From: a bacterium
Lineage (GTDB): Bacteria > JAUVQV01 > DATDCY01
DNA: 21,606 nt
Assembly: GCA_036524115.1 (NCBI GenBank)
Contig: DATDCY010000144.1
Location: 1-21,606 of the forward strand
Reading direction: 5' to 3'
Shown here: one piece after another, positions 8,690-16,939 of the stretch
Layout: every line of letters starts with the position of its first letter
How positions within the stretch are numbered: position 1 is the first letter of the stretch
Translations under genes and position numbers: made by a program
Notes under the pieces: generated by a model
Databases searched by the model: none
What the model was told of the DNA's origin: nothing
What the model saw: only the letters and a program-made list of their open reading frames with translations

Positions 8690-8815
8690 CTATGCCTTCT
8701 TCCCCATCTCGCGGGCCTGGCCCGCCGAGCCACTGGCCCCTCCTCCCGCGCCGTACTGCTCGTCGCTGACCGGGCCCTTGCCAGACGGCGATGAGCCGCT
8801 TCTGGTGATCTCCAT
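8690..8815 (-). pseudogene. Miniature (internally deleted) copy of the cupin gene, 41 codons
   Basis: A 41-residue frame opens at ATG 8813-8815 behind a strong AAAGGAG site, 13 bases after the SDR stop, and ends at TAG 8690-8692. Its head MEITRSGSSPSGKGP matches the start of the cupin at 9653-10075 ([15 protein letters not shown]). The next residues VSDEQY match that cupin's residues 124-129, and the end QAREMGKKA resembles QAREEGTK. About 108 residues, including every metal ligand, are missing, and a Gly/Ala/Ser-rich stretch separates VSDEQY from the tail. The simplest reading is a second cupin gene that lost its middle in frame. It may still be translated, since its ribosome binding site and frame are intact. 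A cupin fold is impossible at this length. Confidence 0.7.
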
Positions 8816-8828
8816 GGTGCCGTCTCCT

Positions 8829-9656
8829 TTACTTCGGAGCGAGGTCACCGTACCAGTAGGCAGCGGTGACGCCGCCGTCCATCAGGAAGTCGCTGCCGGT
8901 GATGAACGCGCCGTCCGGCCCCATCAGGAGGGCGCCGACGGCCCCCACCTCGTCCGGCGTGCCGATGCGCCCCGCCGGAGACAGTTCGAGCATGCGGCGG
9001 TATCCCGGGCCGCGCGGACCGGCCAGCTCGTCCTTGGCGAGAGGTGTGCAGATGATGCCGGGGCTGATGGTGTTGACCCGAGCGCCGCGCTTGCCCCACC
9101 GCACCGCCTCGGCCATCACGCGCAGCGAGTTGCCGCGCTTGGCGACCTGGTAGGCGTGGAGCGGGTCCGTCACCTGGTCCGGCTGGAGCATCGGTAGCGC
9201 GAGCAGGTCGTCGGCGGGCGTGGTTGCCAGCGCCTTGTCCTGCGCGGGCATCAACGCCGGGAGGCGGTGCCCCGACTGCGAAGCGATCACGACACCCGCG
9301 CCGCCATGCGCAATGACGTTGCCGAACTCCTCGAGCACGAGCGCGGTGCCGTACAGATCGACCTTCAGGATCGTCTCCGGTGACGCCTGCGTCGGGGATA
9401 CACCCGCGGCGTGAATGACGCCGGTTATGGCGCCGATCGCCGTCGCACGCTCGACCAGCGCATGGACCGACGGGCGCGAGGAGACGTCCACGATCGCGGT
9501 GCTCACCTCGAACCCGGCGTCGCCGAGGACCTTCGCGGCCGCGTCGGCGTTCTCCCGGCGCAGGTCGGCCAGCAGCACATGCTTGCCGGCGCTGACTCGC
9601 CGAGCAATCGCCTGACCGATGAGTCCCGCACCGATGACGACGATGACGTTTGTCAT
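8829..9656 (-). CDS. Short-chain dehydrogenase/reductase (SDR)
   Basis: A 275-residue SDR with a Rossmann start [13 protein letters not shown] (6-18; GAGLIG in place of the classical TGxxxGIG), HAAG at 82-85, ASQSG with the expected catalytic Ser at 126 or 128, YQVAK giving Tyr169 and Lys173, and NTISPG at 195-200. It should be an NAD(P)-dependent reductase of an aldehyde, ketone or alcohol; the substrate is unknown. The start ATG 9654-9656 overlaps the cupin stop as ATGA and has a GAGGAGGG site just inside the cupin gene, so translation is coupled. The same frame runs open further upstream through the cupin gene, but that extension is not SDR-like. Confidence 0.88.
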   Translation of the reverse strand: MTNVIVVIGAGLIGQAIARRVSAGKHVLLADLRRENADAAAKVLGDAGFEVSTAIVDVSSRPSVHALVERATAIGAITGVIHAAGVSPTQASPETILKVDLYGTALVLEEFGNVIAHGGAGVVIASQSGHRLPALMPAQDKALATTPADDLLALPMLQPDQVTDPLHAYQVAKRGNSLRVMAEAVRWGKRGARVNTISPGIICTPLAKDELAGPRGPGYRRMLELSPAGRIGTPDEVGAVGALLMGPDGAFITGSDFLMDGGVTAAYWYGDLAPK

Positions 9657-10075
9657 TTCGTACCCTCCTCTCTCGCCTGCCGCGCGTCGTACTGCTCGTC
9701 GCTGACCTTCTCCATCCACTCGGCTGCCGTGCCGTCGAGTGACTCCTGGATGGCGATGTGGGTCATGGCCGTCGCGGGCGCGGCGCCGTGCCAGTGCTTC
9801 ACGCCCGGCGGGATCCAGACCACGTCGCCCGGCCGGATCTCCTCGACCGGGCCGCCCCAGCGCTGCACCCGGCCGCTGCCTGCGGTCACGATCAGCGTCT
9901 GGCCCAACGGGTGCGCGTGCCAGGCCGTGCGCGCGCCGGGCTCGAAGGTGACCGCGGCGCCGAAAGCGCGGGCGGGTTCGGGCGGGTTGAACAGCGGGGC
10001 GATGCGCACGGTCCCGGTGAACCACTCCGCCGGCCCCCGCCCGGACGGCTGTGAGCCGCTTCTCTTGATCTCCAT
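9653..10075 (-). CDS. Cupin protein of the (R)-hydroxynitrile lyase (GtHNL) type
   Basis: A 140-residue single-domain cupin. The metal-site residues are His53, His55 and Gln59 in WHAHPLGQ and His94 in KHWHGAAP. From memory these are the numbers given for the Mn-dependent (R)-mandelonitrile lyase of Granulicella tundricola, and Ala40, Val42 and Gln110 also occupy positions I recall as engineered in that enzyme. The overall pattern ([24 protein letters not shown], [27 protein letters not shown]) fits that family. The physiological role of these cupins is unclear, and lyase activity may be incidental. ATG 10073-10075 has an AAAGGAG site eight bases upstream. The gene overlaps the SDR by ATGA and has a deleted duplicate at 8690-8815. 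Confidence 0.85.
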   Translation of the reverse strand: MEIKRSGSQPSGRGPAEWFTGTVRIAPLFNPPEPARAFGAAVTFEPGARTAWHAHPLGQTLIVTAGSGRVQRWGGPVEEIRPGDVVWIPPGVKHWHGAAPATAMTHIAIQESLDGTAAEWMEKVSDEQYDARQAREEGTK

Positions 10076-10114
10076 GATCTGAACTCCTTTCCTGATGGCC
10101 TCTTCCCCGCAACG

Positions 10115-10660
10115 CTACCGGCCGAGTACCGCGAGAGTCGAGACTCTCGCGCCGACAAGAAAGAATGCACCATAGGGTGGGATTGCCGGTGCGGCGGGGC
10201 CAACGAGCAGCAGCGCGACCCCTCCGAGCACATGCAGCCGCGACCGGACCTTCGGCACCGCCCACAGATACCGGCCCTGGGCGGCCAGGAAGAGGATCGG
10301 CCCCCCGCCCAGCAGCAGGCTCAGCGCCAACGAGGTCCGCCCCTGCGGGTGAGTGATCACCCCTTCATTCGCGACCGCCACAGCGATGAGTCCGGCAACC
10401 AGGGCAGCCAGCGCGTTCACCGCGTGGCGGGCGGCGCGAATGGGATCCCTCGTCGCCTCCAGATCCCGGATGATGCCCTGATGAGAACGCCCGAAGTTCA
10501 GCGCCCAGAGCCCGACCGAGCCCACCACAGCACGCGGGCGGTCGGGTGCGCCGCGCCAGGAGCGGTGGGTCAAGAGATGCTGCGAGAGCTGGGAGAACGC
10601 GAACGCGAAGACAAGGTCGAACAGCAGCTCCAACGGAGTGACCTCGTATCTTTCTTCTCG
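10115..10660 (-). pseudogene. ltrA: ltrA-like gene with a large internal deletion
   Basis: The frame contains the family-typical LtrA N-terminus VTPLELLFDLVFAFAFSQL (upstream of and including the ATG at 10631-10633), then about 20 residues later jumps to material like the LtrA C-terminal half: DLEATRDPIRAARHAVNALAAL, VANEGVITHP, LLLGGGPILFLAAQG. Intact LtrA proteins run to about 380-400 residues with many helices; only about 175 remain. The scar falls near codons 30-35 of the remaining frame (RGAPDRPRAVVGS). The upstream end is fused out of frame to a truncated reductase gene and has no ribosome binding site of its own. LtrA proteins (low temperature requirement A) have no well-defined biochemical role. 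Probably not functional. Confidence 0.65.
10131..10150. repeat. Perfect inverted repeat with 9-bp arms
   Basis: Arms GCGAGAGTC (10131-10139) and GACTCTCGC (10142-10150) are separated by two bases. The repeat lies in the last codons of the ltrA remnant, about 55 bases upstream of the cupin start. It could be a protein-binding site or an RNA hairpin with a very tight loop; no T-run follows, so a terminator is unlikely. Confidence 0.5.
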
Positions 10661-10875
10661 AGGACCTCGGGCATGTCATCCTTCTGGGGACAGCGCTTGG
10701 CACCTTCAGAGCAGGTGCCGCAACCCGTGCAGTAGTTGATCTTCCGGTCCTTCAAGAAGACCTTCTCGGCGTCGTGCCCTGCCTCGCGCGCTCCGAACAC
10801 GAATTGGTCGCACAACAGCTCGGAATTCCCATCCTTTCTCGGACTTGAGGACAGCACCAACACTTTCTTGCTCAC
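10570..10875 (-). pseudogene. Truncated NADPH-dependent FMN reductase / iron-sulfur flavoprotein-like gene
   Basis: The frame begins VSKKVLVLSSSPRKDGNSELL, the FMN-phosphate-binding start of flavodoxin-fold reductases, and continues to INYCTGCGTC and QKDDMPEVLEKK. That is the cysteine-bearing segment before the flavin-binding and dimer regions. After Lys75 (around 10651) homology stops and the sequence becomes ltrA; this frame then reads 27 irrelevant residues to a stop at 10570. Family members have about 180-200 residues, so more than half is gone. GTG 10873-10875 is the likely original start, with AGGAG ten bases upstream; two ATGs at 10879-10884 lie too close to that site. A functional flavoprotein is not expected. 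Confidence 0.7.
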
Positions 10876-10939
10876 GTGCATCATTCTCCTGGACGTTTGA
10901 TCCTGCGCAGCCAACCTGACCTTTCACCCTTTCGGTGCC

Positions 10940-10980
10940 CGATCAGCTCGTGCCGGTCGTTGCCCGTCTTCATCTCACGC
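10940..10980 (-). pseudogene. Fragment resembling the 3' end of a DUF362 gene
   Basis: Right after the hydrolase stop, the minus strand reads EMKTGNDRHELI. The intact DUF362 protein at 13077-14057 ends [12 protein letters not shown] plus two residues. By eye, 30 of 36 bases match in these twelve codons. The fragment then runs into unrelated sequence leading to the truncated reductase. It looks like the tail of a second DUF362 gene left after a deletion. The match is short, so a chance or convergent resemblance is not excluded. Confidence 0.5.
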
Positions 10981-10984
10981 GCGA

Positions 10985-12031
10985 TCAGTTCCGTCGGGTC
11001 AGGAACTGCTCCCAGAACCGCACGGCGTTCACGATCCAGCCTTCGGCGCTGGTCCCGGTTCCTGGCCCGAAGCCGTGACCGAGACTTCCATACGTGTGGT
11101 ACTCCACCGGTGTTCCCGCGCTGCGCAGGGCCGCGACTCGTCTCTCCATCGTCGACGGCGGGGCGATTCCGTCCTGTTCGCCAACCACGACGAATGTCGG
11201 AGGCTCAGCGGACGAGTAGTCTGAATGGGCCGTGTAGGCCATCACGACGGTTGATGGTCTTGGAAGCCTGTCGCCGCCATAGGCGGAAGCGCCGTGCGAA
11301 CCGACGGCAGCCGCCATCCGTGCGCCGGCCGAGCTTCCCCACAGGGAGTAGCCCCGGGTGTCGACGCCGAGCGCCTTCGCGTTGCGGAAGATGTAGGAGA
11401 TGGCAGCAGCCAGGTCCTCGGTGGCGACCGCGCCGCCATGGCCTGCCCGATAGCGCAGCACGAAGGCGTTGTAGCCCTTGGCGCTGATCTCGGCGGCATA
11501 GGGAAACCCTTCGTGGACGGAGGCGACGTAGGCAAACCCGCCGCCGGGGGATACCACGGCAAAGGGCGAATTGGGCCTTCCGCGGAAGAAGAACAGACCT
11601 GTATGGTCGCGCGCGGGTTGCTCCCGTCTCTGTTCCTCACTGTAGAACGGATAGAACACGTCGTGACCGCTGTTTACATCGTCGATCATGCGATTGAGCG
11701 CGCCGACCACCGTCGCCGCATCCACGTGGCTGTGATACGGCAGGAGCGAGCCAATATCGCTCAGGCGCACGGCTTCGTCATAGCGACGGCCGTCCCACGG
11801 CAAGAGCAGGCGAGCGAAGCCGGCGAAGGCGGGGTGGTCGAGGAGGTTGCGCACGCTGTCATCGGCGTTCAAGTGTCGGCCCTTGTGTACGATGGCCGCC
11901 CCTTTCCTCATCTCATCGCCCCGGCTGTCGGCGGGAACCATACTCCTCCCGTTCGCCACGGTGAGCGTCGGCGTCCACAGGAACGAGAGTACCAGGCAAG
12001 CAGTTGAGGGTCTCAGACAATTCAGTCTCAT
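10985..12031 (-). CDS. Secreted alpha/beta hydrolase (esterase-like, BD-FAE/xylan-esterase type)
   Basis: A 348-residue protein with a signal peptide (about 1-27, hydrophobic core ACLVLSFLW) and an alpha/beta-hydrolase domain from about residue 125. The oxyanion region is SPGGGFAYV (161-169, in place of HGGG), the nucleophile elbow GSSAG gives Ser234, and the acid and base are likely Asp287 (GEQDGIAP) and His319 (LGHGFG). It should hydrolyse an ester outside the cytoplasm; the substrate is unknown. The N-terminal 100 residues are not recognised. It begins 15 bases after the aldo/keto reductase stop, without a clear ribosome binding site, so coupling is likely. Internal Met31 or Met41 starts would remove the signal peptide and are less likely. 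Confidence 0.78.
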   Translation of the reverse strand: MRLNCLRPSTACLVLSFLWTPTLTVANGRSMVPADSRGDEMRKGAAIVHKGRHLNADDSVRNLLDHPAFAGFARLLLPWDGRRYDEAVRLSDIGSLLPYHSHVDAATVVGALNRMIDDVNSGHDVFYPFYSEEQRREQPARDHTGLFFFRGRPNSPFAVVSPGGGFAYVASVHEGFPYAAEISAKGYNAFVLRYRAGHGGAVATEDLAAAISYIFRNAKALGVDTRGYSLWGSSAGARMAAAVGSHGASAYGGDRLPRPSTVVMAYTAHSDYSSAEPPTFVVVGEQDGIAPPSTMERRVAALRSAGTPVEYHTYGSLGHGFGPGTGTSAEGWIVNAVRFWEQFLTRRN

Positions 12032-12046
12032 CGCGGCTGTTGCAGT

Positions 12047-14057
<2,011 letters not shown>

Positions 14058-14096
14058 GTTCTCTTTCCTCTCTTCAGCTCATCGCCGGCGATCGGT

Positions 14097-15281
14097 CTAG
14101 AGCGCCGACCGCAGTACCTCGACGATGTCCGACTCGGTCAGCGGCGGGCGGCCCGGGAGACGCCCCTCCCCGTCGTGAATCGTGCGCACCGTGTCCCCGG
14201 CGTAGCGCGCGAGAAGCGTGTCGCCGATGCCCAGCTGCGACAGGCGCGTCGGGCAGCCGATCGAGCGGAGGAACGACTCGAACCGGTCGACGCCCTCGAG
14301 GGCGCACCCGAGCTCGTCCCCCTGCCGCGCCGGCACCCCGAAGATCCGCTGCGCGAACTGCGCGAAGCGGGCGGGCCGGACCTTCGCGGCGAAGCGCATC
14401 CAGGCCGGGTTGACCACCGCCAGCCCGGCCGCGTGCGTGACGTCGTGGTGGGCGGACAGCACGTGCTCGATCATGTGCACCGGGTACGCCGCTGCGGTGC
14501 CGACCTGCACCCAGCCATTGAGCGCCACCAGCGCCGCCCACTGCACCTGCACGCGCGCCTCGAGGTCGCGTCCGTCGGACACCGCCTTCGGGCCCCACTC
14601 CAGAGCGGTCAGCACGACCCCCTCGGCGAAGCGGTCCTGCAACGGGGTGCCGTCGACGCCGTTGAAGTAGCCCTCGGTCACGTGGGTGATCAGGTCGCAG
14701 ACGCCGAACGCGGCCTGATTCGGCGGCACGCTCAGCGTCAGCTCGGGGTCGACGAGCGCGGTGCGCGGGTAGAGGCAGTCCGCCTTGACGAACGACTTCA
14801 CGGTCGTCCTCTCGTTCGTGATGACGGCGCCGTTGTTCATCTCCGAGCCCGTGGCTGCCAGGGTTGGCACCGTGACGATCGGGAGCGCACGCGTCGGGGC
14901 GCCCATCGCCTGCCCGTGGAACATCATGTCCCAGGGGTCGCCGTCGTGGAGGACGGCCGCCGCCATCACCTTGGCTGCATCCATGGTGCTGCCGCCGCCC
15001 AGGGCGACGACCACGTCGCAACGCTCGTCGCGCGCGATCTGCGCGCCACGCACCACCGTCGAAATCCGCGGATTGGGCTCGACCCCGGCGCACTCCACGA
15101 CGGAGACGCCGGCGGCCTCCAGGCTCGCGACCGCGCGCTCGAACACGCCGCTGCGCTTGACGCTGCCACCGCCGGTGACGAGCAGGGCGCGCGTGCCGTG
15201 CTCGCGCACCAGCCCGCCCAGCCGTGCAAGCACGCCGGCGCCGAAGACGATCCGCGTCGGGTTGTGAAATTCGAAGTTCAT
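14097..15281 (-). CDS. Iron-containing alcohol dehydrogenase, YqhD/BDH-like
   Basis: The 394-residue protein fits the butanol-dehydrogenase branch: LVTGGGSVKRSG (35-45), VVALGGGSTMDAAK (91-104, cofactor binding) and TLAATGSEMNNGAVITN (140-156). Metal ligands by comparison with YqhD are Asp196 and His200 (CDLITH), His269 (YPVHMIEH) and His283 (DVTHA), with the correct 14-residue spacing between the last two. YqhD-type enzymes reduce a broad range of aldehydes with NADPH. ATG 15279-15281 is preceded by GGAGGA at about five bases, better than upstream in-frame starts. It is the first gene of the cluster and divergent from the AraC regulator, so it is the likely direct target of that regulator. 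Confidence 0.9.
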   Translation of the reverse strand: MNFEFHNPTRIVFGAGVLARLGGLVREHGTRALLVTGGGSVKRSGVFERAVASLEAAGVSVVECAGVEPNPRISTVVRGAQIARDERCDVVVALGGGSTMDAAKVMAAAVLHDGDPWDMMFHGQAMGAPTRALPIVTVPTLAATGSEMNNGAVITNERTTVKSFVKADCLYPRTALVDPELTLSVPPNQAAFGVCDLITHVTEGYFNGVDGTPLQDRFAEGVVLTALEWGPKAVSDGRDLEARVQVQWAALVALNGWVQVGTAAAYPVHMIEHVLSAHHDVTHAAGLAVVNPAWMRFAAKVRPARFAQFAQRIFGVPARQGDELGCALEGVDRFESFLRSIGCPTRLSQLGIGDTLLARYAGDTVRTIHDGEGRLPGRPPLTESDIVEVLRSAL

Positions 15282-15298
15282 GATCTCCTCCATTGCTG

Positions 15299-15308
15299 TG
15301 TGATCACA
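15299..15308. promoter_or_regulatory. 10-bp palindrome in the regulator/dehydrogenase intergenic region
   Basis: TGTGATCACA is a perfect palindrome 18 bases upstream of the dehydrogenase start codon. Its position in the leader of the first operon gene makes it a candidate operator. AraC proteins usually bind direct repeats, so a different factor might use it. Confidence 0.3.
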
Positions 15309-15341
15309 ACCTACGCGTGCAGACACCCGGGCCGGTAGACC

Positions 15342-15355
15342 AATCCTGCGGGATT
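15342..15355. promoter_or_regulatory. Small inverted repeat in the divergent regulatory region
   Basis: AATCC (15342-15346) and GGATT (15351-15355) are exact inverted arms around TGCG. They lie in the middle of the AraC/dehydrogenase intergenic space, just where an activator of the dehydrogenase operon would bind. Five-base arms are short, so this is only a candidate. Confidence 0.25.
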
Positions 15356-15388
15356 ATTGCCTGATCGTGTCGAGCGCAGTGTTTTCAG

Positions 15389-15417
15389 TTGACGGGGGTC
15401 GTTCCCAGACATATCGT
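15389..15417 (+). promoter_or_regulatory. Promoter of the AraC-family regulator
   Basis: TTGACG (15389-15394) and TATCGT (15412-15417) are separated by 17 bases. Transcription would start near 15424, about 20 bases before ATG 15445, which has GGAG at 15435-15438. This arrangement excludes the farther-upstream GTG at 15367 as the translation start. Confidence 0.55.
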
Positions 15418-15444
15418 CATCTCCAGATACACATGGAGAAAAAG

Positions 15445-16389
15445 ATGAAGAATCAGGATGTTCTGCGGAGTTCCGAGAGCGGCTGCCTGAATGTCGCGAT
15501 CGCGGCCCTGAAGCAAAGCATTGCCCGATGGACCGCCGAAGGCGAGCGTCACACAACCGCCGTTCCCGGCCTTTCGCTCTATCGGCGGGACGCCGTGACC
15601 GAGCCGATCAGCGGCATGTACGAGCCGAGCATCTGCATGGTCGCCCAGGGCGCAAAGCGAGTCCTCCTCGGGAGCGACTCGTTCGTCTACGACGCGCACC
15701 ACTTCCTGATCACGTCCGTGCACCTGCCGACGGTCGTGCAGATCGTCGAAGCGAGCACGGAGAGGCCCTATCTCGGGCTCAGGCTGACGCTCGACCAGCG
15801 CCAGATCTCACGGCTCCTGGTCGACGGCAATCTCCCCACGCCGCGAACTCAGCAGTCGAGCCGCGGCATGGCGACCGGCGCGGTGACACTGCCGCTGCTG
15901 GGCGCCTTCCAGCGACTGGTCGACCTGCTCGGCGACGAGCAGGACGTCCCGATCCTCGCGCCGATCATCCAGCGGGAGATCGCCTACCGCCTGCTGGTCG
16001 GCGACCAGGGCGCGCGGCTGCGCCAGATCGCCTCGGGGGGCAGCCAGAGCCACCAGCTCGCGCGGGCCATCGAATGGCTGAAGAACAACTTCGCGCAGCC
16101 ACTGCGCATCGACGACCTCGCGCGGCAGGCCAGCATGAGCGCCTCGACCTTTCACCACCACTTCCGGTCGATGACCGCGCTCAGCCCCCTGCAATACCAG
16201 AAGGAACTGCGCCTGCGAGAGGCCAGGCGGCTGATGCTCACCGAGCACCGGGACGCGGCGACCGCGGCGTACGAGGTCGGCTACGAGAGCCCATCGCAGT
16301 TCAGCCGTGAGTACAGCCGGCTCTTCGGGGCGCCGCCGCTGCGGGACATCACGAGCCTGCGGCAGGCGTCATCCGGGGTCGAAGCGTAG
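15445..16389 (+). CDS. AraC-family transcriptional regulator (YqhC-like)
   Basis: The 314-residue protein has an AraC_N-type sensor domain (about 35-190: MYEPSICMVAQGAKRVLLG, YDAHHFLITSVHLPTVV, YLGLRLTLD) and a C-terminal double helix-turn-helix domain (about 205-303: IDDLARQASMSASTFHHHF and AAYEVGYESPSQFSREYSRLFG). The same architecture, with very similar motifs, occurs in E. coli YqhC, which activates yqhD and dkgA when aldehydes such as glyoxal accumulate. Here too the regulator is divergent from a YqhD-like dehydrogenase with an aldo/keto reductase nearby. ATG 15445 is chosen because of GGAG six bases upstream and the promoter position; ATG 15433 would add four residues. Control of the minus-strand cluster is inferred. 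Confidence 0.9.
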   Translation: MKNQDVLRSSESGCLNVAIAALKQSIARWTAEGERHTTAVPGLSLYRRDAVTEPISGMYEPSICMVAQGAKRVLLGSDSFVYDAHHFLITSVHLPTVVQIVEASTERPYLGLRLTLDQRQISRLLVDGNLPTPRTQQSSRGMATGAVTLPLLGAFQRLVDLLGDEQDVPILAPIIQREIAYRLLVGDQGARLRQIASGGSQSHQLARAIEWLKNNFAQPLRIDDLARQASMSASTFHHHFRSMTALSPLQYQKELRLREARRLMLTEHRDAATAAYEVGYESPSQFSREYSRLFGAPPLRDITSLRQASSGVEA

Positions 16390-16456
16390 GGGCCGGGCAG
16401 GGCGCTGGAGGTCGATCTCGCACTTCAGGGCAACCTCTGGGCCCTGGCGCGGGCAA

Positions 16457-16816
16457 TGGTGGAGGAGACGGGAGTCGAACCCGTGTCCCGAAACCTTCGG
16501 CCACGACGTCTACAGGCTTGTTCGGTGTTTTTCATCTCGCCCTGATCTCACCCCGCCGACAGGGTAGCGACCAAGGCCAGCCCGATTTGATCTCGCCTAC
16601 AGCCCCCCGGGCGAGGTGCTTTCAGCCAGCCTGACTAGTCGACGCCCTGGATCTCCCCGTCAGGCGGGGAAGGCAGGACGCTCGCGGGTATTAAGCCGCG
16701 AGAGCGTAATCGGTGTTGGCGATTACTTATTTTCCCCAGTTTTTTAACGAGGTTCCGAGGAAACCTCGGCCTGCTGCCATGACCTCAACTGTCCCGGTCG
16801 AAACCGTTTCTCCCCC
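16457..16816 (-). ncRNA. ssrA: tmRNA (transfer-messenger RNA)
   Basis: The minus strand begins GGGGGAGAAACGGTTTCGAC and ends GGGTTCGACTCCCGTCTCCTCCACCA (split here by the T-arm). The first seven bases pair with CTCCTCC before ACCA, with one G-U pair. The T-arm and loop (GGGTTCGACTCCC) and the encoded CCA are intact. A proteolysis-tag frame lies at 16691-16720. Length is about 360 bases, normal for a one-piece tmRNA. It rescues stalled ribosomes together with SmpB, whose gene lies about 4.5 kb upstream on the same strand. The gene is convergent with the AraC regulator. Confidence 0.97.
16691..16720 (-). other. tmRNA tag-peptide reading frame
   Basis: The resume codon GCC (16718-16720) opens a frame reading ANTDYALAA and ending in TAA (16691-16693). 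With the alanine carried by tmRNA itself, the tag added to stalled proteins would be AANTDYALAA. The YALAA end is the usual degradation signal recognised by ClpXP-type proteases. The A-rich stretch ahead of the resume codon is as expected. Confidence 0.9.
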
Positions 16817-16845
16817 GATCGAGCATGAGGCCCAACACCCTTATT

Positions 16846-16874
16846 AGGATACGCGCCTGCGCGAAACGATGCAA
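16846..16874 (-). promoter_or_regulatory. Promoter of ssrA
   Basis: TTGCAT (16869-16874) and TATCCT (16846-16851) are 17 bases apart on the minus strand. Transcription would begin roughly 25-30 bases before the mature 5' end, leaving a short leader for RNase P to remove. Confidence 0.55.
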
Positions 16875-16884
16875 CGGTTCGGCA

Positions 16885-16913
16885 TTGTCCTCGTCAGCTG
16901 GTTCAGGTATTCT
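16885..16913 (+). promoter_or_regulatory. Promoter of the binding-protein / histidine-kinase operon
   Basis: TTGTCC (16885-16890) and TATTCT (16908-16913) are 17 bases apart. The start point would be near 16920, about 20 bases before ATG 16940. Its -35 element sits 10 bases from the -35 of the opposing ssrA promoter. Confidence 0.55.
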
Positions 16914-16939
16914 TGAGTACGGTGATCGGGAAGCGTGAG

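Noticed and set aside
9657-10265. Upstream extension of the SDR frame through the cupin gene
   Set aside because: The extension has no SDR similarity and overlaps a well-supported cupin gene in another frame; a strong ribosome binding site marks the internal ATG at 9654-9656.
8690-10980. Insertion sequence or phage remnant as the cause of the gene fragments
   Set aside because: No transposase or integrase frame, terminal inverted repeats or target duplication could be seen; the scars look like simple deletions.
16426-16446. CAGGGC/GCCCTG inverted repeat between the AraC gene and ssrA as a terminator
   Set aside because: Only six-base arms with a nine-base loop and no T-run; too weak to call.
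16307-16567. Short frame overlapping the AraC gene end and the tmRNA 3' part
   Set aside because: Its second half is the reverse complement of the tmRNA T-arm region; no protein-like features.
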